This document shows positions 41,900-50,257 of a DNA stretch of 64,000 nt, in pieces (within the stretch, counting starts at the first letter, position 1; each line of letters starts with the position of its first letter). A program made the position numbers and the translations under genes. The notes under the pieces were generated by a model that saw nothing but the letters and a program-made list of their open reading frames with translations, did not search any database and was not told the DNA's origin. Source of the DNA: UBA822 sp965249775 (GTDB lineage: Bacteria > Gemmatimonadota > Gemmatimonadetes > Longimicrobiales > Gaopeijiaceae); assembly GCA_965249775.1 (NCBI GenBank), contig OZ252253.1, positions 2,790,001 to 2,854,000 on the forward strand, in the 5' to 3' direction.

Positions 41900-43172
41900 G
41901 GCACAGCGGATGAGCGAGGTAGAGCGAATGAGTGAGGTACGGAAGTCGGCCGAGGCCGCACGGGATGCCGCGCAGTACGTCGCAACGCTCACGACCGAGC
42001 AGAAGAACGACTATCTGCGTGACCTCGCGGGAGCGCTCATTGACGCGGAGGAGGACATCCTCAAAGCCAACGCGGCGGACATCGCCCGTGCCGAAGAAGA
42101 CGGACTCTCCATGCCGAAGCTCAAGCGGCTGGGCATCACGGCGGAGAGTCTCGCTCAGATGGCAGAGGGACTGCGCCAGGTTGCGGACCTCCACGATCCG
42201 GTCGCGCAGGTCACACGGGACAAGACACTCGAGAACGGGCTTCGCGTAACGCGCGTGCGCTGTCCGCTCGGCGTCGTGATGATGATCTACGAGTCGCGTC
42301 CCAACGTGACGATCGACGCGTTCTCGCTGTGCTTCAAGTCGGGCAACGCCTGTATCCTCAAGGGCGGCAAGGAGGCGCAAGCGAGCAACGAGGCGCTCGC
42401 ATCAGTGATCCACGCCACGCTTCGCGACCACGATCTGCCCGAGGAGGCACTCGTGCTCGTGGGCTCGGGTGGCCGAGAGGCCGTGGCCGAGCTGCTGACC
42501 TTCGACGACTGCATCGACCTGGTCATTCCGCGCGGCGGCGAGACGCTCATCCGGTACGTGAGCGAGAACTCATCCATTCCGACCGTCCAGCACTTCCACG
42601 GGATCTGCCACGTGTACGTCGACGCCGACGCGGATCTGGAGCAAGCCCTCGAGATCTCGGTCACGGGCAAGACATCGGCGCCGGCCACGTGCAACGCTAC
42701 AGAAGCCGTGCTCGTCCATGAGGACGTAGCAGCGAAGTTTTTGCCCAATCTCGTCGCCGGCTATAAGGAGGCTGAAGTCGAGGTGCGAGGAGACGAGGCC
42801 GTGCGTGCCGTCGACCCGGATGTATCAGCGGCCGCCGCGGAGGATTGGGGCCACGAGTTCCTCGACATGATCGTGGCCGTGAAGGTCGTTCCCGACATGG
42901 ACGCTGCCATCGACCATATCCGACGCTTCGGCTCCGACCACACCGACACGATCGTCACCGAGAACGCGCAGACGGCCGCGACATTCACGCAGCGGGTTCA
43001 GTCGTCATGCACTCTGGTGAACGCGTCGACCCGCTTCAACGACGGGTTTCAGCTCGGCATGGGTGCGGAGATCGGTATCAGCACGTCGCGCGTGCACGCG
43101 TACGGGCCGATGGGCCTGGAGGAGCTGACGTCCCAGCGGTTCGTGGTGGAGGGGGCGGGGCACGTGAGGTGA
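41892..43172 (+). CDS. proA: glutamate-5-semialdehyde dehydrogenase ProA
   Basis: ProA (426 residues) reduces glutamyl-5-phosphate to the semialdehyde. The catalytic cysteine is about Cys267 in SAPATCNATEAVLV. YESRPNVTIDAFSLCFKSGN, the IPRGGETLIRYVSENSSIP region and the C-terminal MGAEIGISTSRVHAYGPMGL are typical. Start ATG 41892 overlaps the proB stop. The N-terminus is encoded by three near-copies of an 18-mer (41892-41945), each beginning ATGAG, so in-frame ATGs at 41910 and 41928 are alternative starts. Confidence 0.96.
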   Translation: MSEAQRMSEVERMSEVRKSAEAARDAAQYVATLTTEQKNDYLRDLAGALIDAEEDILKANAADIARAEEDGLSMPKLKRLGITAESLAQMAEGLRQVADLHDPVAQVTRDKTLENGLRVTRVRCPLGVVMMIYESRPNVTIDAFSLCFKSGNACILKGGKEAQASNEALASVIHATLRDHDLPEEALVLVGSGGREAVAELLTFDDCIDLVIPRGGETLIRYVSENSSIPTVQHFHGICHVYVDADADLEQALEISVTGKTSAPATCNATEAVLVHEDVAAKFLPNLVAGYKEAEVEVRGDEAVRAVDPDVSAAAAEDWGHEFLDMIVAVKVVPDMDAAIDHIRRFGSDHTDTIVTENAQTAATFTQRVQSSCTLVNASTRFNDGFQLGMGAEIGISTSRVHAYGPMGLEELTSQRFVVEGAGHVR

Positions 43173-43243
43173 TGGCCGGGACAGGGCCCATCTAGTTTTA
43201 GGAGCCTCCCATCAACGTCTTGGCCGCGGCGCCTACTTGCCGA

Positions 43244-43288
43244 AAAGACCATATTATGTAGTTTAATAGACATTATAATATAGTCTTT
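43244..43288. promoter_or_regulatory. palindromic operator with TATAAT -10 for the second nucleotidyltransferase pair
   Basis: AAAGACCATATTAT (43244-43257) and ATAATATAGTCTTT (43275-43288) form a 14-bp inverted repeat with one mismatch and a 17-base gap. A perfect TATAAT lies at 43274-43279 within the right arm. The site starts 67 bases before the ATG at 43311 and is strikingly AT-rich compared with its surroundings. A bound repressor would block transcription, as in autoregulated toxin-antitoxin units. Confidence 0.65.
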
Positions 43289-43310
43289 CATCAAGATCAT
43301 CGGGATTCTC

Positions 43311-43889
43311 ATGTCACTCTCCGGAACCGAGGCGCTCGAGCGTGCTCTGACGGCGGTTGGCGAGCGTCTCGCCGTTTCTGAAGAAGCGGTCGGCATTGTA
43401 GTGCTCGGCGGAGCGGCGATGAACCTGCTTGGTATCGTCAGTCGTGCGACCACCGATGTCGACGTCTTGGCCCGCACCGTTGACGATGGAGGCACGATCA
43501 TCCCCCCTGATCCCCTGCCCGAGACCCTGAGCCGTGCGGTAACCGCCGTAGCTCGCGACTTGCGCCTCCGTGAAGACTGGATGAACACGGCCGTCGCTGG
43601 CCAGTGGGAGTTCGGTCTACCGGCCGGGTTGGCCGACCGATTGGAGTGGCGCTCGTATGGGGCCTTGCGAGTGGGCATCGTTTCGCGGAGCGACCTCGTG
43701 TACTTCAAGCTCTACGCATCGGCGGACCAGACGGGACCCGCCAACGTCCACGTGCGTGACCTTCTTTCCCTTCAGCCTACGCCGGAGGAGCTGGAGCGTG
43801 CGGCCGAGTGGATCCGTGGCCAGGATCCGTCGCCCGATTTCCACAGCGTGTTGGCCGAGGTCTTGAAATATGTCGAAGCTCTTCGTTAG
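43311..43889 (+). CDS. nucleotidyltransferase-fold protein (DUF6036-like) of a two-gene unit
   Basis: The 192-residue protein has the nucleotidyltransferase-like core VLGGAAMNLLGIVSRATTDV followed by Asp51 (Gly33-Gly34, Asp49-x-Asp51) and the later SRSDLVYFKLYA pattern of the DUF6036 group. It may modify an RNA or protein target. It overlaps the next gene by 20 bases and lies behind a palindromic operator. This gene order (transferase first, helix-turn-helix partner second) differs from the pair at 31.0-32.0 kb. Role as toxin is inferred. Confidence 0.75.
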   Translation: MSLSGTEALERALTAVGERLAVSEEAVGIVVLGGAAMNLLGIVSRATTDVDVLARTVDDGGTIIPPDPLPETLSRAVTAVARDLRLREDWMNTAVAGQWEFGLPAGLADRLEWRSYGALRVGIVSRSDLVYFKLYASADQTGPANVHVRDLLSLQPTPEELERAAEWIRGQDPSPDFHSVLAEVLKYVEALR

Positions 43890-44799
43890 ACTGGCTCGAA
43901 ACGTCCAGGAAGCGGCGGCGAACGCCGCGTGGATTCAGTGGCAGGCGTTGGGGGCCCAGGCCGCGGCTTCACGATCTCCCCAGTCCATTGTTGATCCTGA
44001 AGCGCTCGTGCTCTTCTCCCTGTGGCTTGCGGATGAAGAAGCACGTTTGCGGGATTTCCTATTTGGCTTTGGCGAGCTCGGATCTCGCCTTCTCAGCGTA
44101 CAGCGGATGAAGCGCGCGGCAGCGTTCTTCCCTACTGGCAAAGTTGGAGGATTGGCTGGGTTCGCAGCCTCGGTTGCGAGCTTCGGGAAGGATCCGCGCT
44201 GGGGCGGACTGGCGGAGGCGGGCAGGGAACTCCAGGGCAGACCAGGGAAGGTGATCGCCGTCACCCGCGGCCTAGGCGAACCCGGCTCGCTTATGGTCCG
44301 TCTGCGAACGGGCTTTGGCGTGGACGTGCGCACGGATGTGTTGAGCTACCTGATAGGCCGGCGCGAAGCGTGGGCTGATGTGAAGGAAATCTCCGAAGCA
44401 CTTCTCTACGCGAAGTATTCCGTACGCCAAGCTTGTGGGGCGCTCGCTGACGCACGTCTGATTGAGCTCGACCCAGGGCGGCCGGCAAGGTACTACGCCG
44501 ACGGGGACCGGTGGTTGGCATTGCTCCAACTCAAAGCGATTCCGTCATGGTACCCGTGGATGGGCGTCTACGCGTTTGTGGTCAGTCTTCTCGAGTGGCT
44601 GCGGGCCTCGGGGGCCGAAGCGACGTCGGACTCTTTGGCGGCATCGCTGGCGCGTGAGTTCATGATGAACCACGCCCACATCCTGCTGAAAGTTCAGTTG
44701 GACGTTCCTCATGAGAAGGACTATGCCGGCGAGGCCTACCTGACGGCTTTCGACGAGACCGTCTCGGCGTTGGTGCGATGGCTGAATGCGGCATCTTAG
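43870..44799 (+). CDS. winged-helix-containing partner of the nucleotidyltransferase
   Basis: A 309-residue protein of no family known to me. A likely winged helix-turn-helix lies at about residues 152-215 (LSYLIGRREAWADVKEISEA, then YSVRQACGALADARLIEL and ARYYADGDRW). The N-terminal half is helical, and the C-terminal region (about 225-309) is helix-rich with a late acidic segment. The ATG overlaps the upstream transferase gene by 20 bases. It may act as antitoxin and operator-binding repressor, but its length is more than a simple antitoxin. No direct evidence of toxicity or binding. Confidence 0.65.
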   Translation: MSKLFVRLARNVQEAAANAAWIQWQALGAQAAASRSPQSIVDPEALVLFSLWLADEEARLRDFLFGFGELGSRLLSVQRMKRAAAFFPTGKVGGLAGFAASVASFGKDPRWGGLAEAGRELQGRPGKVIAVTRGLGEPGSLMVRLRTGFGVDVRTDVLSYLIGRREAWADVKEISEALLYAKYSVRQACGALADARLIELDPGRPARYYADGDRWLALLQLKAIPSWYPWMGVYAFVVSLLEWLRASGAEATSDSLAASLAREFMMNHAHILLKVQLDVPHEKDYAGEAYLTAFDETVSALVRWLNAAS

Positions 44800-44805
44800 G
44801 AAGCG

Positions 44806-44835
44806 TTGACCGGCTTAACTTGGCCTACGTAGGTT
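44806..44835 (+). promoter_or_regulatory. candidate promoter of the cupin gene (TTGACC-N18-TAGGTT)
   Basis: TTGACC (44806-44811), 18 bases and TAGGTT (44830-44835) precede the cupin ATG (44890) by 54 bases. The -10 has the same TAnnTT form as the candidate SUF and RHH promoters. Confidence 0.45.
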
Positions 44836-44889
44836 ATTCGGCCCGTAAAGGGGCTTTCTCTTGGCCATCCCTCCGACCAAGGAGCCGTC

Positions 44890-45417
44890 ATGCTCAGAGT
44901 CGTCTTCCGCAGAATCGTCTTCGCGATGGTCCCGACGCTTGCGTACGTCGTCCTCTTTGCTCAGCCGGTCGCAGCGCAGGAGCCCCCTCAGGAGCCCCCG
45001 ATAGCCACCGATGTGACTTCGGCAGCCATCCAGCTCTTCATCAACGGGCTGCCGCGCGACGCCGTGAGCGACCGGCCGATTCGTATCGTCAACGTTACCG
45101 GCAACTACCAGGTCGGCGTCTGGGGCGTGTTTCGTCCGAAAGAATTTCTGAGCGGCGCCAACCTCCACGAGGTGCACACCACCGAGATCTACTACATGGT
45201 CGAAGGGGTAGCGACCCTGGTCACGGGCGGCACAATGACCGAAAGTAACCCGCTCACCCCGGGCCGCGGTATCGAGGGGGGTGTCTCGCGTCGAGTCACC
45301 AAAGGGGACGTGATCATCATCCCCGGCTACACCGCTCATTGGTTCAGCGAGCTGGAGACCGATATCGAGTACCTGATCATCCGGACCGACCCGGACAACC
45401 GGTTCGAGCTCAGGTAA
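44890..45417 (+). CDS. secreted cupin-domain protein
   Basis: The 175-residue precursor has a signal peptide (about residues 1-29, ending VAAQ). A single cupin domain with the two motifs HEVHTTEIYYMVEGVATLVT and VTKGDVIIIPGYTAHWFSEL provides His/Glu metal ligands. It may be a periplasmic metal-dependent enzyme or sensor, and substrate is unknown. ATG at 44890. It ends convergently about 40 bases from metZ. Confidence 0.85.
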   Translation: MLRVVFRRIVFAMVPTLAYVVLFAQPVAAQEPPQEPPIATDVTSAAIQLFINGLPRDAVSDRPIRIVNVTGNYQVGVWGVFRPKEFLSGANLHEVHTTEIYYMVEGVATLVTGGTMTESNPLTPGRGIEGGVSRRVTKGDVIIIPGYTAHWFSELETDIEYLIIRTDPDNRFELR

Positions 45418-45459
45418 CACCTGAGACCCGGTAGTAAGGGGCTCAGGTAGGGAGCGCCC

Positions 45460-46632
45460 TCAGCCAGCCCCCAGCGCCTGCTCCACATCGGCGATTACGT
45501 CCCGCATGTCTTCCAGGCCGACCGAGATGCGGATCGACCCGGGCGTGATGCCCACGGCCTGACGCTCCTCTTCCGTGAGCTTGGCGTGGGTCGTTGATGA
45601 TGGATGGCTGACGATCGTGCGTGTGTCACCGAGATTCGCGGTGAGCGAGCACAACTTCACGGAATCCATGAAGCGCTTGCCCTGCTCGAGTCCCCCCTCG
45701 ACGACGAACGAAACGACGCCGCCTCCGGAAGACATCTGGCGCTTCGCGATCTCGTGCTGGGGATGGGAGGGGAGGAACGGATAGCGCACGTACTCGATGC
45801 CGGGCCGTCCCTCCAACCATTCTGCCAAGGCCAAGGCATTCTCCGAATGCCGTTCCATGCGAACCTCTAGCGTTTCCACGCTCTTGGAGAGCACCCAGGC
45901 GTTGAACGGCGACAAGGCAGGCCCGGTGGCCCGCGAGAAGTCGTAGATCTCCTGAATCAGATCCTTCGAGCCCACCACCACACCGCCCATCACCCTTCCC
46001 TGTCCATCGATATACTTGGTGGCGGAGTGGAGCGAGAGGTGCGCGCCGAACTCGAGAGGACGCTGCAGGATCGGCGTGGCGAAGCAGTTGTCCACGACCA
46101 GGATGACACTCTTTTCGGCGGCAAGCTTCCCGAGCCACTCGAGGTCCACCAGATCCACCGCCGGATTCGTGGGTGTTTCCACGAAGATCATCCGGGTGTT
46201 CTCGTGAATCTCGCCGGGCCACGAGTCGGGGTCGGCGGCATCGACGTACGTGTGCGTGATCCCGAACCGAGGCAGGATCTTGGTGAGGATCGTGTGGGTC
46301 GACCCGAAGAGCGACCGGCACGCGAGGATGTGATCTCCACTGGAGAGCAGCGCCCCGAACGTCGCGAACACGGCAGCCATGCCGGTGGCCGTGGAGTGTC
46401 CGGCCTCGGCGCCCTCCAGGCGGCGGATCTTCTCCGTAAGCTCCTCGACGTTCGGGTTGGTGAACCGGGCGTAGATGTTCCGGTCGATCTCGCCTGCGAA
46501 CGCCGCACGCATCTCTTCGCTGTCCTCGAAGACGAAGCTCGACGTCAGGAACATCGGCACCGAGTGTTCGTGGTGCGATGACTCCTCGGCCTGGGCTCGC
46601 ACGGCCCACGTTTGGGGTCTCCAGTCCTTCAT
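45460..46632 (-). CDS. metZ: O-succinylhomoserine (or acetyl-) sulfhydrylase MetZ-like
   Basis: This 390-residue PLP enzyme of the Cys/Met-metabolism family would form homocysteine from an activated homoserine and sulfide in methionine synthesis. PLP Lys206 is in LHSATKYIDGQG, and EGAEAGHSTATGMAAVFATF, ETPTNPAVDLVDL and LCSLTANLGDTRTIVSHPSS are family segments. The acyl-donor preference (succinyl or acetyl) is not certain. The start is an ATG ending at 46632, only 9 bases after the pyc stop on the same strand, so it is probably the second gene of a pyc-metZ operon. Confidence 0.9.
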   Translation of the reverse strand: MKDWRPQTWAVRAQAEESSHHEHSVPMFLTSSFVFEDSEEMRAAFAGEIDRNIYARFTNPNVEELTEKIRRLEGAEAGHSTATGMAAVFATFGALLSSGDHILACRSLFGSTHTILTKILPRFGITHTYVDAADPDSWPGEIHENTRMIFVETPTNPAVDLVDLEWLGKLAAEKSVILVVDNCFATPILQRPLEFGAHLSLHSATKYIDGQGRVMGGVVVGSKDLIQEIYDFSRATGPALSPFNAWVLSKSVETLEVRMERHSENALALAEWLEGRPGIEYVRYPFLPSHPQHEIAKRQMSSGGGVVSFVVEGGLEQGKRFMDSVKLCSLTANLGDTRTIVSHPSSTTHAKLTEEERQAVGITPGSIRISVGLEDMRDVIADVEQALGAG

Positions 46633-46641
46633 GTGTGAACT

Positions 46642-49600
46642 CTAGTCCAAACGAATCAGCAAGTCACCGGGGGCCACTTGGCTCCCAGGGTACACGAGCA
46701 CCTCGGCCACCTTCCCGTCGCTTTCCGCGTAGAGGGTCGTCTCCATCTTCATGGCCTCCAGGCTCAGCAGCTTGTCCCCGGGCGCCACGGTGTCACCCAC
46801 GCGCACTGCTACGCCCACGACCATGCCGGGCATGCTCGAGCCGATCTGCTTCGGATCGGCCGGATCGGCCTTCACCGCGGCCAGCGTATCCGAATCGAGT
46901 GTGCGGTCGACCACTGAGACGTCCCGCGGCTGCCCGTTCAGCTCGAAGAATACCGTACGTTTTCCGTCCGGATGGGGCTCGCCGACCGTGAGAAAGTTCA
47001 CGATGAGCGTCTTTCCCCGCTCGATGTCGACGGCGATCTCCTCGCCGGCCTCCTGACCGTAGAAGAAGACCGGCGTGGGAAATACGGACGTGTCGGAGTA
47101 CTTGCTCTGATAGTCCGCAAAGTCGCGGTACACGGTGGGGTAGAGCAGGTACGAGATCACGTCGCGTCGCGGGGGCTCGCGGCCCACCATCTTCTCTACC
47201 GTCGCGGCTGCCTCGTCGAAGTCCACCGGCTCGAGCGTGTCTCCCGGGCGGACGCTCAGACCCGGCCCGCCGCGCAATACGCGCTCCTTCACCGGTTCCG
47301 GAAAACCGCCTGGCGGCTGTCCCATGCCTCCCCCGATCAGGTCGACGACCGAAGCGGGGAACGCCAGCTCGCGACTCGGATCGAGGACGTCCTCCGACGT
47401 GAGCTCGTTCGCAACCATGAACAACGCCATGTCGCCCACGGCCTTGGAGGTGGGCGTCACCTTCACGATGTCGCCGAAGAGCTCGTTCACGTCGGCGTAC
47501 ACCCGGCAGACCTCGGCCCATTGATCGGCCAGGCCCAGGGCGCGCGCCTGCTGGAAGAGGTTCGTATACTGGCCGCCGGGCATCTCATGGCTGTACAGGT
47601 CCGCGGTCGCGGGCACTACATGGCCCTCGAACGGTGTGTAGAAGTCGCGCGTCGCTCTCCAGTAGTCCGCGATGTCGTCGAGGTCCTGCCTCTCCAATCC
47701 CGGATCGCGTGATGTGAAGCGGAGTGCCTCGGCCACGGTATTGATGTTGGGTTGTGACGTCGTACCCGACATGGGGGCCATGGCCGCATCCGCGATGTCG
47801 AGTCCTTCCTCCGCGGCCTTCAGGATCGCGGCCGCCTGCACGCCCGATGTGTCGTGTGTGTGGAAGTGGATCGGAATGCCCACCTCGTCCTTGAGCGTGC
47901 GCACCAGCTTGGCAGCCGCGTAAGGCTTGCAGAGCCCAGCCATATCTTTGATCGCGAGGATGTGCGCGCCCATCCCCTCCAACTCCTTGGCCAACCCGAC
48001 GTAGTACTTCAGGTCATACTTCGTGCGGCCCTCGTCGAGAATGTCCCCCGTGTAACAGATCGAAGCCTCACAGAGCGCGTCCGCCTTGAGCACCGCGTCC
48101 ATGGCCACCCGCATGTTGGCCGTCCAGTTGAGGGCATCGAACACACGGAACAGATCGATTCCCGCGGCGGCCGCCTCTTCGACGAACGCCTGTACGAGAT
48201 TGTCTGGGTAGTTCGTGTAACCGACCGCGTTCGAGGCGCGGAGCAGCATCTGAAAGAGGATGTTGGGAATGCGCTCTCTGAGATCGGTCAGGCGCCGCCA
48301 GGGGTCCTCCTTCAAGAACCGCATCGCGACGTCGAACGTCGCGCCGCCCCACATCTCGACCGAGAACAACCCCGAGCCCCTTCGAGCGTACGCGTCGGCC
48401 ACGTTGAGCAGGTCGTGCGTACGGAAACGGGTCGCCAGCAGCGACTGATGCGCGTCCCGGAACGTCGTGTCGGTAAGGAGCAGCTGCTGCTGGTCCGAGA
48501 TCCAACCGCCGAACCTGACCGGCCCGAGCTCCCGCAACATCTGCCGAGTGCCGTCCGGAATGGGGCTCTGATAGTCGACCTTCGGAACAGGCGCGGGCTC
48601 CCGCCGCGTGGCGCGCGGGTGATCCCTCACCGACGGGTTTCCGTTGACGATCGTGTCTCCCAGGTACCTCAGGAGGCGCGTCGCTCGGTCGCGCCGCTTG
48701 GGCAAGCTGAACAATTCCGGGGTCCGATCGATGAAGCGCGTCGTGCAACCGCCCTTCAAAAACTGCTCGTTGGTCACCACCCGAATCAGGAACTGAATGT
48801 TTGTCTTCACTCCACGAATGCGGAACTCCTGGAGGCACCGCTCCATGCGGCGGGCCGCGTCGACAAAGCGCGTTCCGCGAGCCGTTACCTTCACCAGCAG
48901 GGAGTCGTAGTACGGGTTCACAACCGCACCGCTGAACGCGCTGCCTGCATCGAGCCGCACCCCCATCCCGGCCGCCGAGCGGTAGTGCGACACGCGCCCA
49001 TAGTCGGGCATGAAGTCGTTCACGGGATCTTCGGTGGTCACGCGGCACTGCATGGCGAAACCATGCGTCTGCACGGCCATCTGGGAGGATAAGCCGACCT
49101 GGTCGTCGCCGAGCGGCTTCCCCTGGGCGACCAGAATCTGCGATTTGACCAGGTCCACTCCGGTCACCTCCTCGGTGACCGTATGCTCCACCTGGATGCG
49201 GGGATTGACCTCGATGAAGTAGAACTCGCCCGAGTCCCGATCGACGAGAAACTCCACGGTGCCCGCGTTCTGGTAGCTCACCTCACCGCCAATCGCCAAG
49301 GCCGCCTCGAGCAGGCTCCGGCGCACGTTCTCGTCCAGCGCCAGCGCCGGAGCGATCTCGACCACCTTCTGGTGGCGCCTCTGCACCGAGCAATCGCGTT
49401 CGTACAGATGGACCAGGTTACCGTGCTGGTCGCCCAGGAGTTGGACTTCTATGTGGCGCGCCTCCAGGACGAAACGCTCGATGAAGACGTCCGCGCTCCC
49501 GAAGGCCGCCAGAGACTCCCGCTGAGCATCCTCGAACGCGCCTGGAAACTCGCTCGGATCGTTCACCACACGCATCCCCCGGCCGCCGCCGCCCTTGGCG

Positions 49601-50085
49601 GCCTTGAGCATGACGGGATATCCGACGCTCTCCGCTTGCTTCTCCCCGTCGGCGACGTCGGCGATCGCTTCCTCGCTGCCTCGGAGCACCGGCACGCCGG
49701 CATCCGCAGCAATTTTCCGCGCCGCGGTCTTGTCGCCCAGGCGCTCGAGCACCTCCACCTGGGGACCGACGAAGATGATCCCCTCGCGCTCGCACGCACG
49801 GGCGAAATCAGGGTTCTCGGACAGGAACCCGTAGCCCGGGTGGATGGCGTCCACCTGATTCTCCCGGGCCAAAGAGAGTATCCACTCGATATCGAGGTAC
49901 GCCCGGATCGGCTCGTCCGGGTGGCCGATCAGGTAGGCCTCGTCCGCCTTGAAGCGGTGAAGCGCGTATCGGTCCGTGTGCGAATAGATCGCCACGGTAC
50001 GGATGCCCAGCTCATGAGCCGTGCGGAAGACCCGAATCGCGATCTCGCTACGATTGGCGACGAGAAGCTTTTTGATCTCTTTCAT
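46642..50085 (-). CDS. pyc: pyruvate carboxylase
   Basis: A full-length 1147-residue biotin enzyme that makes oxaloacetate from pyruvate, replenishing the TCA cycle. The biotin carboxylase half has NRSEIAIRVFRTAHELGI, the ATP-grasp KAAKGGGGRGMRVV and EVNPRIQVEHTVTEEV. The carboxyltransferase half starts near residue 530 (LLTDTTFRDAHQSLLATRFR) and holds EMWGGATFDVAMRF and FHTHDTSGVQAAA. The C-terminal biotinyl domain carries the modified lysine in LSLEAMKMETTL. It lies upstream of metZ in a minus-strand operon. Confidence 0.97.
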   Translation of the reverse strand: MKEIKKLLVANRSEIAIRVFRTAHELGIRTVAIYSHTDRYALHRFKADEAYLIGHPDEPIRAYLDIEWILSLARENQVDAIHPGYGFLSENPDFARACEREGIIFVGPQVEVLERLGDKTAARKIAADAGVPVLRGSEEAIADVADGEKQAESVGYPVMLKAAKGGGGRGMRVVNDPSEFPGAFEDAQRESLAAFGSADVFIERFVLEARHIEVQLLGDQHGNLVHLYERDCSVQRRHQKVVEIAPALALDENVRRSLLEAALAIGGEVSYQNAGTVEFLVDRDSGEFYFIEVNPRIQVEHTVTEEVTGVDLVKSQILVAQGKPLGDDQVGLSSQMAVQTHGFAMQCRVTTEDPVNDFMPDYGRVSHYRSAAGMGVRLDAGSAFSGAVVNPYYDSLLVKVTARGTRFVDAARRMERCLQEFRIRGVKTNIQFLIRVVTNEQFLKGGCTTRFIDRTPELFSLPKRRDRATRLLRYLGDTIVNGNPSVRDHPRATRREPAPVPKVDYQSPIPDGTRQMLRELGPVRFGGWISDQQQLLLTDTTFRDAHQSLLATRFRTHDLLNVADAYARRGSGLFSVEMWGGATFDVAMRFLKEDPWRRLTDLRERIPNILFQMLLRASNAVGYTNYPDNLVQAFVEEAAAAGIDLFRVFDALNWTANMRVAMDAVLKADALCEASICYTGDILDEGRTKYDLKYYVGLAKELEGMGAHILAIKDMAGLCKPYAAAKLVRTLKDEVGIPIHFHTHDTSGVQAAAILKAAEEGLDIADAAMAPMSGTTSQPNINTVAEALRFTSRDPGLERQDLDDIADYWRATRDFYTPFEGHVVPATADLYSHEMPGGQYTNLFQQARALGLADQWAEVCRVYADVNELFGDIVKVTPTSKAVGDMALFMVANELTSEDVLDPSRELAFPASVVDLIGGGMGQPPGGFPEPVKERVLRGGPGLSVRPGDTLEPVDFDEAAATVEKMVGREPPRRDVISYLLYPTVYRDFADYQSKYSDTSVFPTPVFFYGQEAGEEIAVDIERGKTLIVNFLTVGEPHPDGKRTVFFELNGQPRDVSVVDRTLDSDTLAAVKADPADPKQIGSSMPGMVVGVAVRVGDTVAPGDKLLSLEAMKMETTLYAESDGKVAEVLVYPGSQVAPGDLLIRLD

Positions 50086-50189
50086 GAGGTGGGGCTATGG
50101 GGAAACCGCCTGATGCCTCAGGAAACCGCTGTGCCGCCGGGAAGGTGGACAATCTAGACAGGTCGCGGCAAGGTTCTTTCCCCCACCCG

Positions 50190-50218
50190 TTGATAAATTC
50201 TTGCCGACCTACTCTTAT
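50190..50218 (+). promoter_or_regulatory. candidate promoter of the secreted cyclase gene (TTGATA-N17-TCTTAT)
   Basis: TTGATA (50190-50195), 17 bases and TCTTAT (50213-50218) precede ATG 50258 by 39 bases, in the divergent gap after pyc. Confidence 0.4.
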
Positions 50219-50257
50219 GGGTAGACTCGCTGGCGCCAAGCAAAAGGGGTGATTCAG

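Noticed and set aside
43173..43200. Possible terminator after proA (GATGG...CCATC with a short T-run)
   Set aside because: The stem is weak and the T-run short; not supported enough to list as a feature.
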